64,000 nucleotides of DNA from Aurelia coerulea (GCA_039566865.1 CM076954.1:15028001-15092000); one strand, 5' to 3'; shown: positions 23,101-38,100, numbered from the stretch's first letter. Numbers and translations: made by a program. Notes: a model not told the origin generated them from the sequence alone.

Positions 23101-26100
23101 TTGGATGCTTTAAGTAACATACGGATTTTGTTTAAGAAATTTAGTACCGAGGCTGGTAGCAAGTTTCTTAAATCCTTGCTAACACATTTTATTCTGAGAG
23201 ACGTTGCTCAGGGTGCCTTAAGTTAAATGCTCTAATTATAGAATTGATTCATTTTCATAGAACGGGCTTCCAAAGGAACTAGTAAAATCGTAAAACGAGT
23301 AAAACAGAAACTGCATTGGAAAAAATTTCAAAGCATTCTGTCAATGTTGTATAGTGTCAAAATATTTTCGAGTGGAGAATGAGGCAAGCGACGACAATCA
23401 TTGCATTGTAAACTTCATTTTATCGACATTCCAAGTTGTTATGAATGCAGTTTGACAATTCCAGGAGACTTAAACGGTATAGATAAACAGACATAAACGG
23501 TTAAAAAATTAGTTAATTTGACTTAGATATGTTTTATACGTTTTGAATCAAACTTGGTTTATCTTCTGCGAATCTAAATAATGATACTTGGCAAATTCAT
23601 ACCAAGGGACAAACAAGATGAAAAAATTAGTAAAAATTGCAACGGGTTCTTAGCTTTTAGTTTCTTTTAACAAGTGCGTAGCATACGTCAAACTAACATA
23701 CTGCAACATCATGTAAAATTGCAACAACAACAACTGTTGTGCCTATCAACTGGCAGATACTATTCAGCATTAAATCGCTACTGATAATAACAGGAAGTCA
23801 CTGTGGAGATATTGCAGCTAATTTGATGTTAAAAATGGTAACCACAATTTTTTTCCAAAGAACGCTTCAAATGCTTCCTGAGAATTTGTTCGTCAAAGTC
23901 TTTTGCCAAAATGTTATTGTTCGAAAACTCGAAAACGTTCGTGTCAAATGTACCGGGTGTCCCAAAAGAGTACTCCTGTTTCAAAAATCACCAAAATTCG
24001 ATTACACGGCCGATATTCAATGTTCTTTTTTTGTCAAGTAGATCAAGGACCAAATTTTTTCCAAGATATAGCTGATCTTGTAATTGGTTGGAAAATTAGC
24101 AAATTTAGTCCTTTTTAGGGCCACCTGGTTCTGAATCATACTGCAAAAAAGCACTGATGATTGCCAGATCAATTTCTTTGTGCGTGTAAAGCTTCTAGTT
24201 TGGTCATAAATGACAGAAAGAAATGCGCACTATCATTGGAGACTTAAATGTCGATAAAAATAAAAAATATTTGACTCTTAGGTAAGATGGAGTATTTTGC
24301 TTAAAAACTATAGCCCAAAATAAGGTTTTTCCACGTGTGATTTTTCTACCTTGCTGTATCAAAAGCGAACATTTTATAATCTATGAATATTTTTGGGTCT
24401 TTGACAAAGCAAGTCAAAAAAATTTTATCAAAGGTTTGATAATCAATTTTTAGTGATTTTTCAAACAGGAGTACTTTTTTGGGACAGCCGGTATCTTATT
24501 GAAAATTCCATGAATGTTACATAGCCTTTTTCAATTGTAGGATTCAGGGGTATCCACTGTGAATTTAACATCAATGACTGCAGCAACCATCCATGCCAAA
24601 ATGGTAAATGTATTGATGGCATCAATAACTACACATGTAATTGTAATTCTACTGGATTTGAAGGAAGGCATTGTCAAAATGATATTAATGAATGCAGCAC
24701 CGTAAAGCCATGTAAGAATAATGGAACATGTCATAATACGTATGGAAGATATACATGCACTTGCAAATCTGGATATACAGGTAATGTTTATCGGTTTACT
24801 TCTGTGAAACAGATTTATATAGCAGATGGGTGAAAACATCTTCCAATATCTACCGGGGTAGTGAACAAAGATAGAACCCGTTTGGACATCCACATTTTAA
24901 GTTAAGATTTTCAAAAAGAATTTGTTCATTTTTTGAGATTTCGCATATTTTAGTCGAGAAGCGTGTTCTACGTACATGTAGGTCAAGACTGGGCCAATCT
25001 CGTCCCCAGAGTGAGATCGTTGCTCTACTCTACTCTGGGATACAGCAACATAAATTCTTGACGGATGGAAGAGGATCAATATAACTTTCAAGAAACGTTC
25101 AGCTTTTAAAGGTCTAAAATATGATGGTAAGCAAACATCTGTAACTGATAGGATTTAGCAATGTGATGAAATCACAACTTCAAAACTAGCAGAAATACAA
25201 AATTCTACAATTTTTGAAAATAACGATGGATTCAAAATGCTCTCACTGGGATAAGAATACTATAAATTTTGTCCAGCCTCAATATTCAAGTTATCCACTG
25301 ATTTCAAATATCAGCTGATAACGTCATTTTGTTTGCAAATTATTGGGATAACATACGGAAGTATGGCTGTATCTTATTTTTGAAAAGTTACAGTTGTTAA
25401 GAAGCATTAAAGCTGAGCTAAGTAAATGTAATGTAAATTGTCTCATGACTTGATATAATACTTAGAAAGGCACGATAATTCAAAGCAAGTTTTTTGATTA
25501 GATTCTTCTTTGGGAACGTAGTCAACCTTGTATACTTTCTTAACTTTTTGCAAACAAAATGACGTCATCAGCCATTCACACAAGAAAGTTCATAAGTCGA
25601 GAATGAAACAAGACATCAAGAAATTTTAAACGGAAGTTTTTATCATTCAACAGTGCTATTTATTTGCATTAATGAAATGTTTGCTTCAGATCACATTTAA
25701 ACCCAATACCGTAAAAGCTCTATTAAGCCCTCCTCTCTATTAAGCCCCCCCCCCCTCACTTATATCAAATTCCAGAGTTACCAAAGATTTTCCATTTATT
25801 GAGCTAAATATATTCGTTTTACTTACTTGCCTAATTACTTGCCACGAGAAATATCTGCTATCAAATTGACTTAAGTGTTTTGGACGGGTGCTTAATAGAG
25901 CTTTTACGGTAGCCATATTTAACCATTTTCACAGGTCCGACATGTGAGGTTGATGTGCATGAATGCAGGTTATCACCTTGCTTGAACAACGGCACGTGTA
26001 TTGAAAGATTTGGATACTACCAATGTTCATGTAAACCAGGATACACGGGGCAGAACTGTCAAACGAATATAATGGAATGCACTGCAAATATATGTGGAAA

Positions 26101-29100
26101 TGGAACATGTATTGATGGAATCAACAATTATACTTGTAATTGTTCAGCAGGATTCACTGGCAGGAAGTTAGTATTGTTTTATTTTTAAAATTTATCCTTT
26201 GGTACAAAATTGAAGATTGCTTTAGAAAGCAAAACCATGACGTAACAAGCAATGGCAAATTTTATAAAACAAAAGAGTCAGATTTCCAAAGACAAAGCGA
26301 TTTGCCTTTCTGAAGAATACATTTCACTTCACACCTGAGTGATTTACTAGAAGGTTGCATTTTCTTCTTTAGTTCTTTATTAGCGAATTCTTTAAAAGCT
26401 TCTTTATAAGTGAAGAAGGTTTCATTACATCAGTTTATCGCTCAGTTTTATTTCCAGAATTTTCAAAGGTCGAAGAATTTTTTACAAATGAAGCTTCAAG
26501 GAAGCCTTATACCAATTTTTTTTTGTTTTTGTATCCACTAAAAAATTACAATATAGATAACGTACACTACCTACAAATTACTATACAATACTACTGGAAC
26601 AATACACCGATGAGCAAGAGGCTGTGACTACCCCGAGGCCAATTAGACATGGAGCTAAAACTACTATAGTGCGTCTCAAATTACTTGCCACGAGAAATAT
26701 CTGCGATCAAATTGACTTAAGTGTTTTGGATGGGTAATTTAGGCATTATCGCAAATATTGCGTGGCATCTAATTTGAGATTGACATTGAAATACACGACT
26801 TAACCAAAGAAAGACAACAAAAAATAGAATAAAATAAAATTGGACATGCAACGTGGTGGTTGTGGTTATACAACGCCTATACTTTCAAGGTAAACCAGCT
26901 TAAGCTAAACCAGGTTGTGGAATATTGCGCTCTAATTGGTTAATCCAGTAAACAGAATGCATATGATTGGTTGAAATTTAACCTGGTTTAGGCATAGATG
27001 GTTTAACTGTATCATAGACGACAGACTCCTTTTAGGATGTGTTTCTGCCTTTTGGAACAGAAGGTACAGAAGATCTTCCAAACCTACCGTTTTGAGAATT
27101 TCGTAGTCAATTAAACACAAATGCGAGTCTACCAAGACTACTGTTTTCAGAAGTGGTACCAATCGAATGTGCCCATAGAATCGCTAACTGGGCTTCTTGT
27201 TTGTATTTTTCCAAACGCAGTACATTTTGGCATAACCACTAAAACCTGTCTTGAATTAGATGTCACGAAGACTTGCTCTAAGTCTATTCAGTGGACTTTC
27301 AGCATCAAAAGAATATAATTACTCCTGCGGGGGCGTAAGCTAACAAGGTGACGCTGCGAAGAAGAAACGAGGACTATTCAGTTTCGTCCTCGTTTCTCCT
27401 TCGCAGCGTCAACTTAGTAGCTTACGCCCCCGCAGGAGTAATTATATTCTCTTAATGCTGATAGTCTACTGAACAGACTTGCAGCAAGTCTAGATGTCAC
27501 ATGAAAATGTCTGCGAATAATAATAATTGTAGTGTTTTGCATGAGTAATTTTGCGTTATCGCAAATCTCACGTGACGTCTAATTTGAGATAAACTTTTCA
27601 TTTGAAATTTTGTTATTTCTTCTCACATGCGTATTTTCTTTTTCTAGCTGCGAAGTAAACATCAACGAATGTTCAAGTTCGCCTTGCCAGAACAATGGTA
27701 GTTGTCAGGATCGAATTAACGGATATGAATGCAAGTGTCTTGGAGCCTACAACGGTACGCACTGTGAAATGTGGAACGACGTTTGCAGGCAATCACCTTG
27801 TTTAAACAATGCAACGTGTATTACGCGGAACAGAACAGTGTCTGGATACGAGTGTAATTGCACTGGAACGGGGTATGGTGGACCTGAATGCCAATTTGTT
27901 ACTGGTGTTTGCTACCCCCGTGATCCATGCGTACATGGGAAATGTAATGATTATGGGTCGTTTTATAATTGCACATGCAATCCAGGATATCAGGGGGTTA
28001 ACTGCTCTGAAGATATCAATGAGTGCAATCCAAATCCTTGTCAGTTTGGAGGAACTTGTGCCAATACGATTGGTTCATACACGTGTAGGTGCACACCATT
28101 TTCCACTGGTAAGAACTGCTCGACGGACATTCACCAATGCTCGCCAGCTTGTGCAAATGGAATTTGCAAGAATAATTTTGGTGTGAAAGACTCGTGCCTC
28201 TGTCATCAAGGCTGGTTTGGTAAGTATGCCATTCTAACGGCCTGTCGACAAGATACCGTATTCATTTTATATCGGATTGGGGATAGCAATCCGGCATGAA
28301 GTTTTATCAAGCCCGCAGAAAAAGCAAGAAAAAGCAATATGAAGCTGGTGGAAGTTAGCATATATAAATTAGCACAACGCGTTTTATTTACACCTTAAAC
28401 ATATGAGAAATGTAAGGCCTAATGATCACTTGATCAATATATGAACAAACTGTTTAATAAGATGTACTACAAAGAACTTTTTGGAATGATTTTCCTCTGT
28501 TTTTATGCAGACTATTTTCGTAGGGACCAGAGACAAATTTACAACTTTGACACCGGCGCTCCCTGCTTGACACCGTATTTTTCCGCCATTGGCAAATTTC
28601 TAATGCTGTCTGGCATTATGGACCCTTGGTATTCATCTAGATTTTTTTAAGTTTGGTACAATTCTGTTGCTTTTAGATAGCAGCTCTTTTTACTTCGAAA
28701 CGTTTCTCTTTGAACAGCGGTGGATTCACCTGTATTTTACACTCACTGTGCAGTTTATCAGATGAATGAGAGGCTCATGGGATTGATACTAAAAGTTCGC
28801 ACTAAGTTGATACCGGATTCGATTGTTTACACTAACGTGGCGGTGTATTGAATTGATTTATGCCACTTTCAGAGTGTCCACATTTCAAATCGCAAAAATT
28901 GTATGCAGCATATCGAATTGATGCTTCCTCCTGTAAACAGAAACTAGTCAGTTATGAAACCAATCCAATATTATGTCAATTTAGCATCGTGCAAACGGGG
29001 CCTAAAGATTTCCAGATTTACAGAGTGTCCTAAAGACTTCCCGTTGTTGGGTTTAACTTGTGAGCTTGTGAGGATAGAATGAACTCCGAGAAGTACCGTT

Positions 29101-32100
29101 TCCAAAGTCCAGCGTAGATTTTGACACTTTCTTCTCTGCCTTACGTTAATGAATATGTAAGTTAAGATTGCCTTTATTCAGAAACGTGTGAATATTTCAA
29201 GAGGTAGCTATTGGTTACCAGAAGAATGTGCGTTCTGAGAACGACACATTTACAATAATTCACAGAGAGAATAATCCAAACTATATGTGAAATTGCTATG
29301 ACCATTTGTTTTCCTCTCTGCCTCTTAGATGCTGCGTGCGACAAAAGAGTAGACTATTGTGCACAGAAGAAGAAAACGTTTGTTTGTGAACATGGAAAGT
29401 GTGAGAATTTTTACTCAGAAAGCAAAAATGATGCAATCTGTGTATGCTACGAGGGATATATGGGACACAATTGCTCTAAAGATGTCAACGAGTGTGAACG
29501 TGGCTTTTGCCGCAACAACATCTCATGCACGAATGGTTTTGGAAATTACAGCTGCGGGTGTATCGCGGGATATACGGGCAAGAATTGCACAGGAGAAATA
29601 AACGAATGTTCCAGTAATCCATGCGTAAACAATGGAACGTGTAACGATCTTCTGAATGGCTATAATTGTACTTGCAGGTTAGTTTGCGAATTTTTCTTAG
29701 AGTTCTGAAATTCTAACTTTATGTTTCAAAATGGTGTTGGATAGCCAGTGCAGCTTTCGTCACGATGGCATCAGTTGCTTTTGATTGACACGCTATTTCA
29801 AGGTAATTAGCGATCGAAGGCAACGCAATGCAAAACAAATGAAGCTGCAAAGGATGGCCTAAAACCAGTGTGGCTAACTGTCGCGTTGCGCACACGATAC
29901 AAATAATAATAATGAATTTCTTTAAAGTTGGTGAAATAATATGAATAGTTTTCTCCAAAGAGAAAAGTAGCTAATTAAAACAAATACAAAAATAAATCTC
30001 AGATACTATTTCACCGTAAAAGCTCTACGAGGCCCCGACTAAAAGGGCTACTTGAAAGGTCACTGCTCCTTGGACAAGAGAACGAAAATATTGGCAAATA
30101 TATCATTCAAGGTTGGACATGTTGCAATCCTTTTAAGAATTTACCTGAATGAAGTCGGCTACTCCACTCTAAAATTGTGAGGGATTTTTTGGAGAAAGCC
30201 CCTTCAAGAAACCTTAAAAACCGGTCTAAAATGACGGCCAAATTTTCCTAATATTCCTGCTTCACAGCGATGACTTCAGCAAGCATGGGCACGTGTTATA
30301 CTCTTGGGAGGGCGAAGTCACCCGGAATTATGCTGTTATGCTCCCAGGGATAGAAATGACACTTTCATAATTCCAAAGGGATAACACGTGCTAAAGCATG
30401 TAAAAGCCATTGCTGCGAGAAAGAAAATTTGGTCACGATTTTCGGCCTGCTTTGGAGATTTCTTGAAGGGACCTACTTGAGAAAATTTGGAACGAAGATG
30501 CCGATTTCAGTTAAGTAAAATGTAAAATTACCTTAGTCCTTTCAAATTTCGCCTGCCTTTAATTTTCGCCCCGGAGGGGGGTGAAAATTAAAGGGGGCGA
30601 ATTGCGGAATTATTTGGGGGGGGGGCGAAAATTAGAGGGAGTGAAAATTAAAGGAAGCGAAAAATCTATTTTCTATAAAAAACTTTAGTTTTGATTGTAA
30701 TACAAAATACAAGACATGCATTACTCTTCGATAACAATGATATTGTCCTCCCCTGTGTCTAAGGGGTGATTTTGTTGTTCTAGTTCCACCGTGTTCTCTT
30801 CCTCGGGGCCATATCCATCCAAATTACGTCATATCAATCCAAACCAGGGGGGGTGAAAAATAAAGGGAGCGAAACTCCCGCGAAACTTTTGCAAAAGGCG
30901 GGCGAAAATTAAAGGGGCGAAAATTAAAGGGAGCCAAAATTGAAGGCAGGCGAAATTTGAAAGGACTAAGGTAATTTGAACATGAACAATACCATTGATT
31001 TGATATCCAGAGAGCAGTGGTCTTTCAAACGGGATTGTTTTTTACTCACCCAGTCGTAAAAGTTTCTTGCAGCGGCTGCTTTTAACAAAACGAGTCTTGT
31101 CTTTTGTTTTTTGAATCGGCACAAGGTAGGTAGTTCCCTGATATTTAAAGGGATTTCATTCCAGACTGAATAGGAAAATCCTTTTTTGGCATACTCCAGA
31201 TTGTACCTTGGAATCTGAAGATCTCTACAGAACCGCGTGTTATAACTGGAGTATTGGGATCTTTGTTGAAATTTGTTCCAGAGATTTTCCGGGCTGAGTC
31301 TGTTCATGATCTTATAGGCCATAACTGCACGATCAAACGTGACAAGTTGTCCAACCTGAAGGAAATTATTCGACCATTCATCTTTTATCCTGGACGTATC
31401 GATCATGGAAATGGCTCTGTTTTGAAGACGTTGAAGGGACTCTTTTCTTGAATTAGAGAGGCTACCCCAGATTACATCTGCATATCGCATGTGACTTTCC
31501 ACAAGAGCACGATATACATTGCTTAACTGAGATCGTGGGAGGATGTTCTTCAATTTTTTTAAAGATGCGAGACCTCCGCGAACTTTCCCTTTGACAGTTT
31601 TGAATTGTTCTTCCCAGTTAAGCCCTTCGTCTACAATGACTCCAAGTGATTTGGGTTTTTTCACTCGTTTTATCTCTGCATTATCTTTAGCTATGTTTAT
31701 GTTTATCTTGTAGCATCTGATTTGTAAGTGCTTTTTAAATGTGCCATGTAAGACATAGGAGTTGCAGAAATCTACTGAAATTTTCAGTTGTATTTGCAAG
31801 TTTTTGAGCCTCAAAGTTTAGAACATCGCTGATAATCTCGGAACGATAAGTCCAATTCAAGCATAGCGAATTCTCACACTTTGTTCAAGATCTTGGCAAT
31901 TCAAGAAAGCATTCAACAAATATTGATACTTCATCGCAAGAACCCGTAAAGATACTGGTCAGTAATACGTCTATTCAACATAGTTGTGTCCCTAAGAAGG
32001 ACACTTTTTGGCCTTTTGAAAAAAGGCGTAGTTGCGCTCCTGGATAAGAGAATACTTTGGCATACCTATACGAAGGAAGAAGGAAGAAATTCGAAAATAT

Positions 32101-35100
32101 ATGTGCCAAAATAAACTATGCACGTTTGGCAGGCCACAATAAATCAATCGCACACTGCATTGATTTTGAGGAATGATGACTTAATCGATACCAGAAGGCC
32201 TGAATTAGATACTGGGATTTTTTGCAAATTTTTTCATTTTCAGTTTTTAGAGCTAGAAGCGAGTTTCCTAAAATTTTCAAAAACACTGAAAACGATCTAA
32301 AAACATCGATCAAGTTTTCCGAATAATCGACATGAATGGACACAGAGAGAACTTGTTCGTGGTGATTTGCGATTTATAAATCTACCAATTGTAATCTGCT
32401 ATACGAGAGCTCGTACTAAACCCCCAAATACCCCTGAAAACGTTTTCTCTTTGTTCATTCATGTTGAATCTTTTAAAATTTGATCGATATTTTGTTATCG
32501 TTTTCAATGTTCTTGAAAACGAACATTTTAGGAAACTCGCTTCTAGCTCTAAAAACTGAAAACGGAAAAATTTGCTAAAAGTCCCAGAATCTAATTCAGG
32601 CTAGTACTTAAATGACGTTTCACTGTCGCTTCATCAGAAATCTCTGATGAAGCGACAGCGAAACGTCATTTAAGTGCTATATTTTCGAATTTCTTTATTG
32701 CATTTATATAGTTGATAGAAAAGAGCTTATGATGTATCGAAGGAAGAAGGATATATCTAACATCTGAGCATCTGCCTCGCTGATTTTATTGATCTAATTC
32801 AGAGGCTAATCATTGGGCCCTACATTTCTCATATTTAAGGTGTAAACAAAACGCTTAATGCTGCTGCTCTGAATAGTGAATAGAGAATAGTGAAAAGTTT
32901 CCCAGCATTACTCGGTATTTACTCCTGTCATCCCCAACATTTCTTTCCGGTCTGGTATATTGAAATTTTTCTCATATTTTATTCACCGATTTATTTTTTA
33001 GTTTGATCTTTTTCATTACTTTTCAGATTTGGCTTCAATGGGACTAATTGCCAAAATGACATCAACTGGTGTGCACCTGGTCCATGCCAAAATGGAGGCA
33101 ACTGTACTGACGGCATTGAGACATACAATTGTAGCTGTTATAAAGGCTACCAGGGAAGAAATTGCGAAATTGACGTAAACGAATGCAAATCGAATCCATG
33201 CCAGTTAGGAGGTATTTGCATTGAGAAATCAAATTTAACTGCATTGGTAGCACATGGCATATCAGTCACTCATCTTCAGAATAACTATGCTGATAGGTAT
33301 GATACGATTTTCTGTCTCTTTAAGGCTTAGTTGTTGAGTAAGAGGGAGACTAGGAAATAATTGCTGCTAAAAATGAAAGTTTTCATTCACTTGTCACCTG
33401 TGCGACTAAGATTTGTCATTCTTTGTCCCCTATCGTGGCGGCTCATCTCATGACCTTCGTTAGGTCTAAAATTTACCGAATCTCATTGTTGACCTACTCG
33501 TGCTGAAGGCTCGTGAAAACTACAACTACAACAACTCAAAAAATACGCCTAACAACGAACGTGATAATGTCAATCAAGGTTCAAAAATGTCAATCAACAT
33601 AACGGGCAGTACCCAACAAAACATGAACAACGAAATTAGTTAATAGTCGCGATATCCCCTGTGCAGTTGGTCATTTTTGTACCTTGTCGCCTGTGCTCCG
33701 TGAAGTTAAAACACAGGAAACTAAGGTAAAAAAAAAATGACTAAGCGCGCAGGGGGAAGAGAAAGACAAATTTTTTATTCGCACAGGTGAAGGTGAAGGC
33801 GAAGTTGCTGTTTTAGCGCCAAGAGGTAGACTTATTACCTGGAGTCTCTTGTTTCCCTGTGCTCTTTGACTTGATGATGGCGCTTCGTTCAACAATAGAG
33901 CGACAAGAACAACAACAATTCAACTTAATGAGCGTAACTTGAGGGTCCTTATGGAGTGAGGCTAGTCAAGAGGTAGAGAAGACGAGGTAGAGATCGCAGA
34001 GGTAGAGAAGACCTGGAGCTACTCTCAATTTTCAAGAACTTGGCTCCGAGCTTGGCTCTTGTTCGTGTGAGATGTTTTCTCAGTTTTAAACCCAATTCCC
34101 ATAAACAAATATTATGCAAACATCAAATTATCTATGAATAACATTTTACTGTAACGAATGAACAATTACAACTACTTTGAGATTCGTAAATAGTTTAACA
34201 TGGATATTGTTTACTATTAGTTGGGTTCATATTATAAACACTTCTTGTTTATACCATTTTGCAAGTCACCACCAGAAAAAAAATCGAGAAAATTTCCTGA
34301 ATTTTTTACCTCTATCATTTCTGGTAGAATTTCTGGAAGAAATTAACTACAATTTCATATCCAGTGTTTTATTATGAAAAATGAGTATTCTGACCGTAAA
34401 AGCTCTGTTAATCCCCCGGGGGCTTATTTAATTTCGGACACTCCAGAGGGGGGTGGGAGTTAAAAGAGAGGGGGCTTATTAGAGAGGGGGGCTTTTCATA
34501 AAATCGAATGACAAGGATACATATGATAGCTTTTCAGTTCTTTTACAGATTTTTTTTCTTGTTTTAAGACTAAACATTCTTGATTTTAGAAAAAGTTTCT
34601 TGAATTCATCAGAAAATATTTCTTAAACTCGGATTTTTTTTCTTGTTTTTAGAAAATATTTCTTAATTTTAATTTTGCTCGATTGTCTAGATCAGAAATT
34701 TTTTCTTATTTTAAGACAAACTTTCTTGATTTTAGAAAAATTTTCTTCAATTCATCAGAAAATATTTCTTAAATTCGGATTTTGTTTCTTGTTTTAAGAC
34801 AAACATTCTTGATTTTAGACAAAGTTTCTTCAATTCATCAGAAAATATTTCTTCAATTCGGATTTTTTTTCTTGTTTTTAGAAAATATGTCTTAATTTTA
34901 ATTTGCTTGATTGTCTAAATCAGAAATATTTTCTTGTTTTAAGACTAGCTTTCTTGATTTTAGAAAGGAATTCTTCAATTTACAAGAAAATTTTTCTTGA
35001 TTTCAGATTACAGTTCTTGATTTTAGAAAACATTTCTTAAGTTTGATTTTGCTGGATTGTTCATGTCAGAAACATTTTCTTGTTTTGAGATTATCATTCC

Positions 35101-38100
35101 TATTATAAGACAACTTATCTTGAGATTTCTCATTGTTATATAGTTTTTGAGGGATTTTGTTTCTTGTTTCGAGACAATTTGACTCAGACCGAATTCGGAT
35201 GAAACAAGTAAACTGAAGAGAAGCATTTACGTCATCACAAAAGTTTAAACTCTAACTGTTTTCAAAATCAAACTTAAATTACAACGAGCTGATCTTTGTT
35301 TCTCATCAAATCGTATAAACTTAAAGACAGGGCCGAAGCCAGTGGGGGGGGGGGCCCATGAGGCTTTTTGTCGGAAATTTCACAAGACCTGTCGGATTTT
35401 TTTGTGGTTACAGGCCCACATTTAGATGATTTAATTGGGAGAATGATGCATAGAACATGAATTTATTAATTTTCGAGCATAAATTCTGACATGAATTTTG
35501 AATCTACAGCATATTTTTGCTTTATATTGACCAATTCTGAAGGCTCCAACGTTGAAAATGGAAAATAATTCCAAAATCTAGTCATTAAAGGAGCACATCA
35601 GTTTTTTCGTGCATGTTTCCGAAAATTGGGGTTGTTGTTGTTGTTGATTTTGGTGTCAAAAAATTGTAGTTCTTAGCCCCCCCCCCTATGAATTCATGGC
35701 TGGTGTTGGGCCTGCTTAAAGAGGTACGTTGACTATTCAGAAAAGTGGCTTTTTGTTGCATTTCACCTGTGAAGTCCGATTTCAATCAGACTTTCGTTCA
35801 CGTAAAGTTTTGAACAAAGTCAAAGTACAATTGATGGGAAATTAGAATAAGGTTAGATAAAAGTAAACTAAGATATTTGAAAACAACTGTCAAAGGTCCA
35901 ATGTTACTGAAGATGGCGTATAAGATTGTACATAATCACTTGATGTTCCTCGTCTAATGTAAAAAATTTCCATACATTAGTTCTTTCAAATTTCACCTGC
36001 CTTCAATTTTGGCTCCCTTTAATTTTCGCCCCCCCCCCCCTTGTGCAGAAGCTTCGCGAGAGTTTCGCTCCCTTTAATTTTCACCCCCTGGTTTGGATTG
36101 ATATGACCTAATTTGGATGGAATGGCCCCGAGGAAGAGAAAACGGTGGAACTAGAACAACAAAATCACCCCTCAGACACAGGGGAGGACAATATCATTGT
36201 TATCGAAGAGTAATGAATGTCTTGTATTTTGTATTACAATCAAAACTAAAGGTTGTTCATAGAAATTAGCTTTTTTCGCCCCCTCTAATTTTTGCCCCAT
36301 AAAATATTTCAGCAATTCGCCCCCTTTAATTTTCGCCCCCCTCCGGGGCGAAAATTAGAGGCAGGTGCAATTTGAAAGGACCAAGGTAATCTGCAATTGC
36401 TTTCGCCACATCTTCTTTGCATTGTGGGAACACAGCTTTGTCCCCGAAATCATCCTTTGCATCACTGTCAATGGCACCATCCAGCTTGTTGGGTAGTCCA
36501 TATCAAGCAGGTAAAAGGATGCCATCAATGTGATGACAGCTGCCATCATCTCATCAGAAGGAAATTTTACGAAAATCTTCTTTCCAACCAATAATATTGC
36601 ACCAACATCTGCCATCAGCAATGAAGGCGCATAGCGTTCATTCTTTACAACAAAGTCATTTGGATTTTCGTTATTCTACAAAGAAAGTTCCATAATATAG
36701 TAATTCACTCATCACCTGTTTGAGAATTTTCCATGGCATCAAACAAGTCTTTCAAATCATCATGAGTAAAATTAATGAGGATATCTTCATCTACTCGTGC
36801 AGCATTAGTTGAAAAATATTGTGTTAAAAGATGTGACAAAAATCTATTGTGCACAAAATGCATAACAATGAAAGCAAATGAAACATTAAGTGCAAAGTTG
36901 TCAGCTTACCATATTTTTTCAAGATGTTATGAGGTAAACTTTAAAGTTTAGCACAAAATATGACAATTTATGTTGTAAAATGTCAGGAAAATCTATTTGA
37001 TAAAGTAATCGTTTTGTCTGCCAATCTTCGACTGAAACAGCAAAAAGCTTCTTCACACTTAAATCCTACCAATAATATTATGAAGACAGCACATAACACT
37101 CATAACCTAACAGATGGCCTGTGCACAACAAAGTGTAGACAGCAATATCATACCTACAAGATGAAAATAAATAATGCAGTATTCATCTGGGAAATTTTTC
37201 AAATCATCCATTGCCATTCTTCCAGAAGTGAACAAAGCACATTTTTACAAGCATGAACAAATGAAGTGTTTGATTGTGAAAAGTAACTCCATTCATATAT
37301 CAAAAATTTAAGGCATCTATCATTTTCTTGAATGACTTTCAACCCTTCCCAAACTGAGAACATTCAGCCAAAGCAAATTCCACTTAAAATGGATATCACT
37401 TTCAGCATCATGTGGTTCAGTTCAAAACCCTCAAATAATTTTTGGTTACTGAAACAATCAAGGAGTTATTTTCATGATCAAACATTGTAATTATTGACAT
37501 TGTGAATTGATATGGACACAAGATATGATTTTTTATATATACCTCAAAGGGAAGCCAATAATCAATTTGGAAAAACAAGGAAAACGAAGATAGTAGTTTC
37601 TAAGGGCTTTTCCTGAGAATTTTGGAAGGCTTTCAAATTATTGACTGCAAGACTTCTTCAAATTCTTTATGCTGCAGACAATCAGTATAGTGTTTGATTG
37701 TGAAAAATAACTCCATTTACTGTATATATCAAAAATTCAAGGCAGCTATCATTTTCTTGATTGATTTTCAACCCCTCCCAAACTGAGAACATTCAGGCAA
37801 AGCAAATTCCACTTAAAATGGATATCACTTTCAGCATCATGTGGTTCAGTTCAAAACCCTCAAATAATTTTTGGTTACTGAAACAATCAAGGAGTTATTT
37901 TCATGATCAAACATTGTAATTATTGACATTGTGAATTGATATGGACACAAGATATGATTTACATACCTCAAAGGGAAGGCAATAATCAATTTGGAAAAAC
38001 AAGGAAAACAAAGATAGTAGTTTCTAAGGGCTTTTCCTGAGAATTTTGGAAGGCTTTCAAATTATTGACTGCAAGACTTCTTCAAATTCTTTATGCTGTT

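Larger units (their letters stand above)
26167..27647 (+). other. Crumbs intron 5
   Basis: It contains a GTCTCAAATTA-family MITE (26673-26781) and the multi-level palindrome at 27248-27590, which ends 57 nt before exon 6. Confidence 0.75.
29678..33026 (+). other. Crumbs intron 7
   Basis: This 3.3-kb intron carries a weak foldback relative (29745-29900), the TTACCTTAGTCC element (30528-30974), an antisense LINE fragment (30975-31820), an inverted-repeat element (32198-32601) and a 76-bp palindrome (32603-32678). Confidence 0.75.

Noticed and set aside
30966..31814. Independent antisense protein-coding gene in Crumbs intron 7
   Set aside because: The translation is the C-terminal part of a non-LTR reverse transcriptase lacking the catalytic half, so it is a dead LINE fragment.
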